Positions 63,213 through 64,000 of a stretch of 64,000 bases of DNA are shown in pieces. This DNA is from Miniphocaeibacter massiliensis. GTDB lineage: Bacteria > Bacillota > Clostridia > Tissierellales > Peptoniphilaceae. Under the pieces are notes generated by a model, which did not search any database, was not told the DNA's origin, and saw only the letters and a program-made list of their open reading frames with translations. Numbering within the stretch: position 1 is the first letter of the stretch; each line of letters begins with the position of its first letter. The stretch spans positions 124,001 to 188,000 of the forward strand of contig NZ_OCTQ01000004.1 of the NCBI RefSeq assembly GCF_900232905.1, read 5' to 3'. The translations under genes and the position numbers were made by a program.

Positions 63213-63235
63213 TCAAATTTACAAATATTTGCAGA

Positions 63236-64000
63236 TTATTCTATAACTTTAGTTACAACTCCTGCTCCTACTGTTCTTCCACCTTCTCTTATTGAGAATT
63301 TTTGTCCTTCTTCTAAGGCAATTGGTGTGATTAATTCTATTATGAATTTTGCATTATCTCCTGGCATTACCATTTCTACGCCTTCTTCTAATGCTATGTT
63401 TCCTGTTACGTCTGTTGTTGTAAAGAAGAATTGTGGTCTGTATCCTGAGAAGAATGGTGTATGTCTTCCACCTTCGTCTTTTGTTAATACATATACTTCT
63501 GATTCGAATTTTGTATGAGGTTTGATTGTTCCTGGTGCTGCTAATACTTGACCTCTTTGGATTTCTTCTCTTTGTACTCCTCTTAATAACGCTCCTATGT
63601 TATCTCCTGCTTGTGCTTGGTCTAACAGTTTTTTGAACATTTCTACTCCTGTTACTACTACTGTTCTTTTTTCTTCTGTTAATCCGATAATTTCTACGTT
63701 ATCTCCTACTTTTACTACTCCTCTATCTACTCTACCAGTTGCTACTGTTCCTCTTCCTGTTATTGAGAAGATGTCTTCTACTGGCATTAAGAATGGTTGG
63801 TCTGTATCTCTTACTGGTTCGTCAATGTAAGCGTCTACTTCTTCCATTAATTTTACGATTTTGTCTCCCCATTCTCCGTCTGGATCTTCTAATGCTTTTA
63901 ATGCTGATCCTACTACGATTGGTGTGTTGTCTCCATCATAGTCATATTCGCTTAGTAAGTCTCTTACTTCCATTTCTACTAATTCGATTAGTTCTGGATC
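63236..64000 (-). CDS. tuf: elongation factor Tu, 3' part (runs off the window)
   Basis: EF-Tu carries aminoacyl-tRNA to the ribosome. The frame is open to base 64000, so the N-terminal GTP-binding half lies outside. The visible 254 residues begin within the end of the G domain ([13 protein letters not shown]) and include domain 2 ([17 protein letters not shown]) and domain 3 ([15 protein letters not shown], ending in [15 protein letters not shown]). Codon use is highly biased, as expected of a highly expressed gene. Confidence 0.97.
   Translation of the reverse strand, partial: DPELIELVEMEVRDLLSEYDYDGDNTPIVVGSALKALEDPDGEWGDKIVKLMEEVDAYIDEPVRDTDQPFLMPVEDIFSITGRGTVATGRVDRGVVKVGDNVEIIGLTEEKRTVVVTGVEMFKKLLDQAQAGDNIGALLRGVQREEIQRGQVLAAPGTIKPHTKFESEVYVLTKDEGGRHTPFFSGYRPQFFFTTTDVTGNIALEEGVEMVMPGDNAKFIIELITPIALEEGQKFSIREGGRTVGAGVVTKVIE

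Noticed and set aside
1-64000. CRISPR arrays, insertion sequences, prophage or integrase genes
   Set aside because: No regularly spaced repeats, transposase or integrase motifs, or terminal inverted repeats were found. The DUF5131 gene has phage relatives but stands alone among chromosomal genes.

Overview
The window is AT-rich DNA from a low-G+C Gram-positive bacterium (Bacillota). Strong AAGGAGG-type ribosome binding sites, extended -10 promoters, class III fructose-1,6-bisphosphatase, OpuC, YitT, DUF975 and EFR1-type ferredoxin proteins support this. I favour an anaerobic, amino-acid-using lineage of the Tissierellia/Clostridia type (Peptoniphilaceae-like), but the genus cannot be fixed from the sequence alone. 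Most genes lie on the minus strand. I see no tRNA, rRNA, CRISPR array, transposase or integrase.

Layout. 1-5.2 kb: the edge of a small membrane gene, an rRNA pseudouridine synthase, an M15 peptidase, an EamA transporter, a DUF4234/DUF2752 pair and a DEAD-box helicase. 5.3-12.3 kb: an orphan HNH nuclease, a glycerophosphodiesterase, a 3-methyladenine glycosylase, small DUF proteins, an aldehyde dehydrogenase, a second EamA transporter, DUF5131 and a flavodoxin-ferredoxin protein. 12.3-16.6 kb: carAB. 16.8-20.8 kb: a response regulator, sensor kinase and ABC exporter operon. 20.9-30.1 kb: DUF975, an amidohydrolase, an MDR-type ABC exporter, a hotdog thioesterase, an NCS2 nucleobase permease, a CmpB-like membrane protein, a DsbA-like oxidoreductase, ndk, a GNAT enzyme and a membrane protein behind a ykkC riboswitch. 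30.3-35 kb: azlCD, a Rieske oxygenase and the dnaX-ebfC-recR operon. 35.2-43.4 kb: an aldo/keto reductase, a ZIP transporter, a radical SAM protein, an unusual SMC-like ATPase-S24 peptidase fusion, a PTS-EIIC-like protein, a yjdJ-type GNAT with a decayed yjdI upstream, and YitT. 43.5-48.1 kb: the livJHMGF branched-chain amino acid importer. 48.4-56.8 kb: fbp, two hypothetical genes, a membrane lipase, glycerate kinase with a GntP permease, an esterase and a GNAT. 56.9-64 kb: a hypothetical protein, an AsnB homologue, the opuCABCD operon and the 3' part of tuf.

Physiology. Branched-chain amino acid import (liv) and export (azlCD), compatible-solute import (opuC), glycerate import and phosphorylation (GntP plus glycerate kinase) and gluconeogenesis (fbp) suggest an organism feeding on amino acids and small organic acids. 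CarA has lost both catalytic glutaminase residues, so this carbamoyl phosphate synthetase probably runs on free ammonia, which fits that lifestyle. The AsnB homologue shows the reverse: its glutaminase end is intact but its synthetase PP-loop is destroyed.

The strongest candidates for new biology are: (1) the 824-residue RloC-like SMC ATPase fused to a complete LexA/S24 self-cleaving peptidase module at 38189-40663; (2) a guanidine-I (ykkC) riboswitch with a terminator platform in front of a GAP/SfLAP-type membrane protein at 29438-30330, which suggests a new guanidine exporter family; and (3) the glutaminase-dead CarA.
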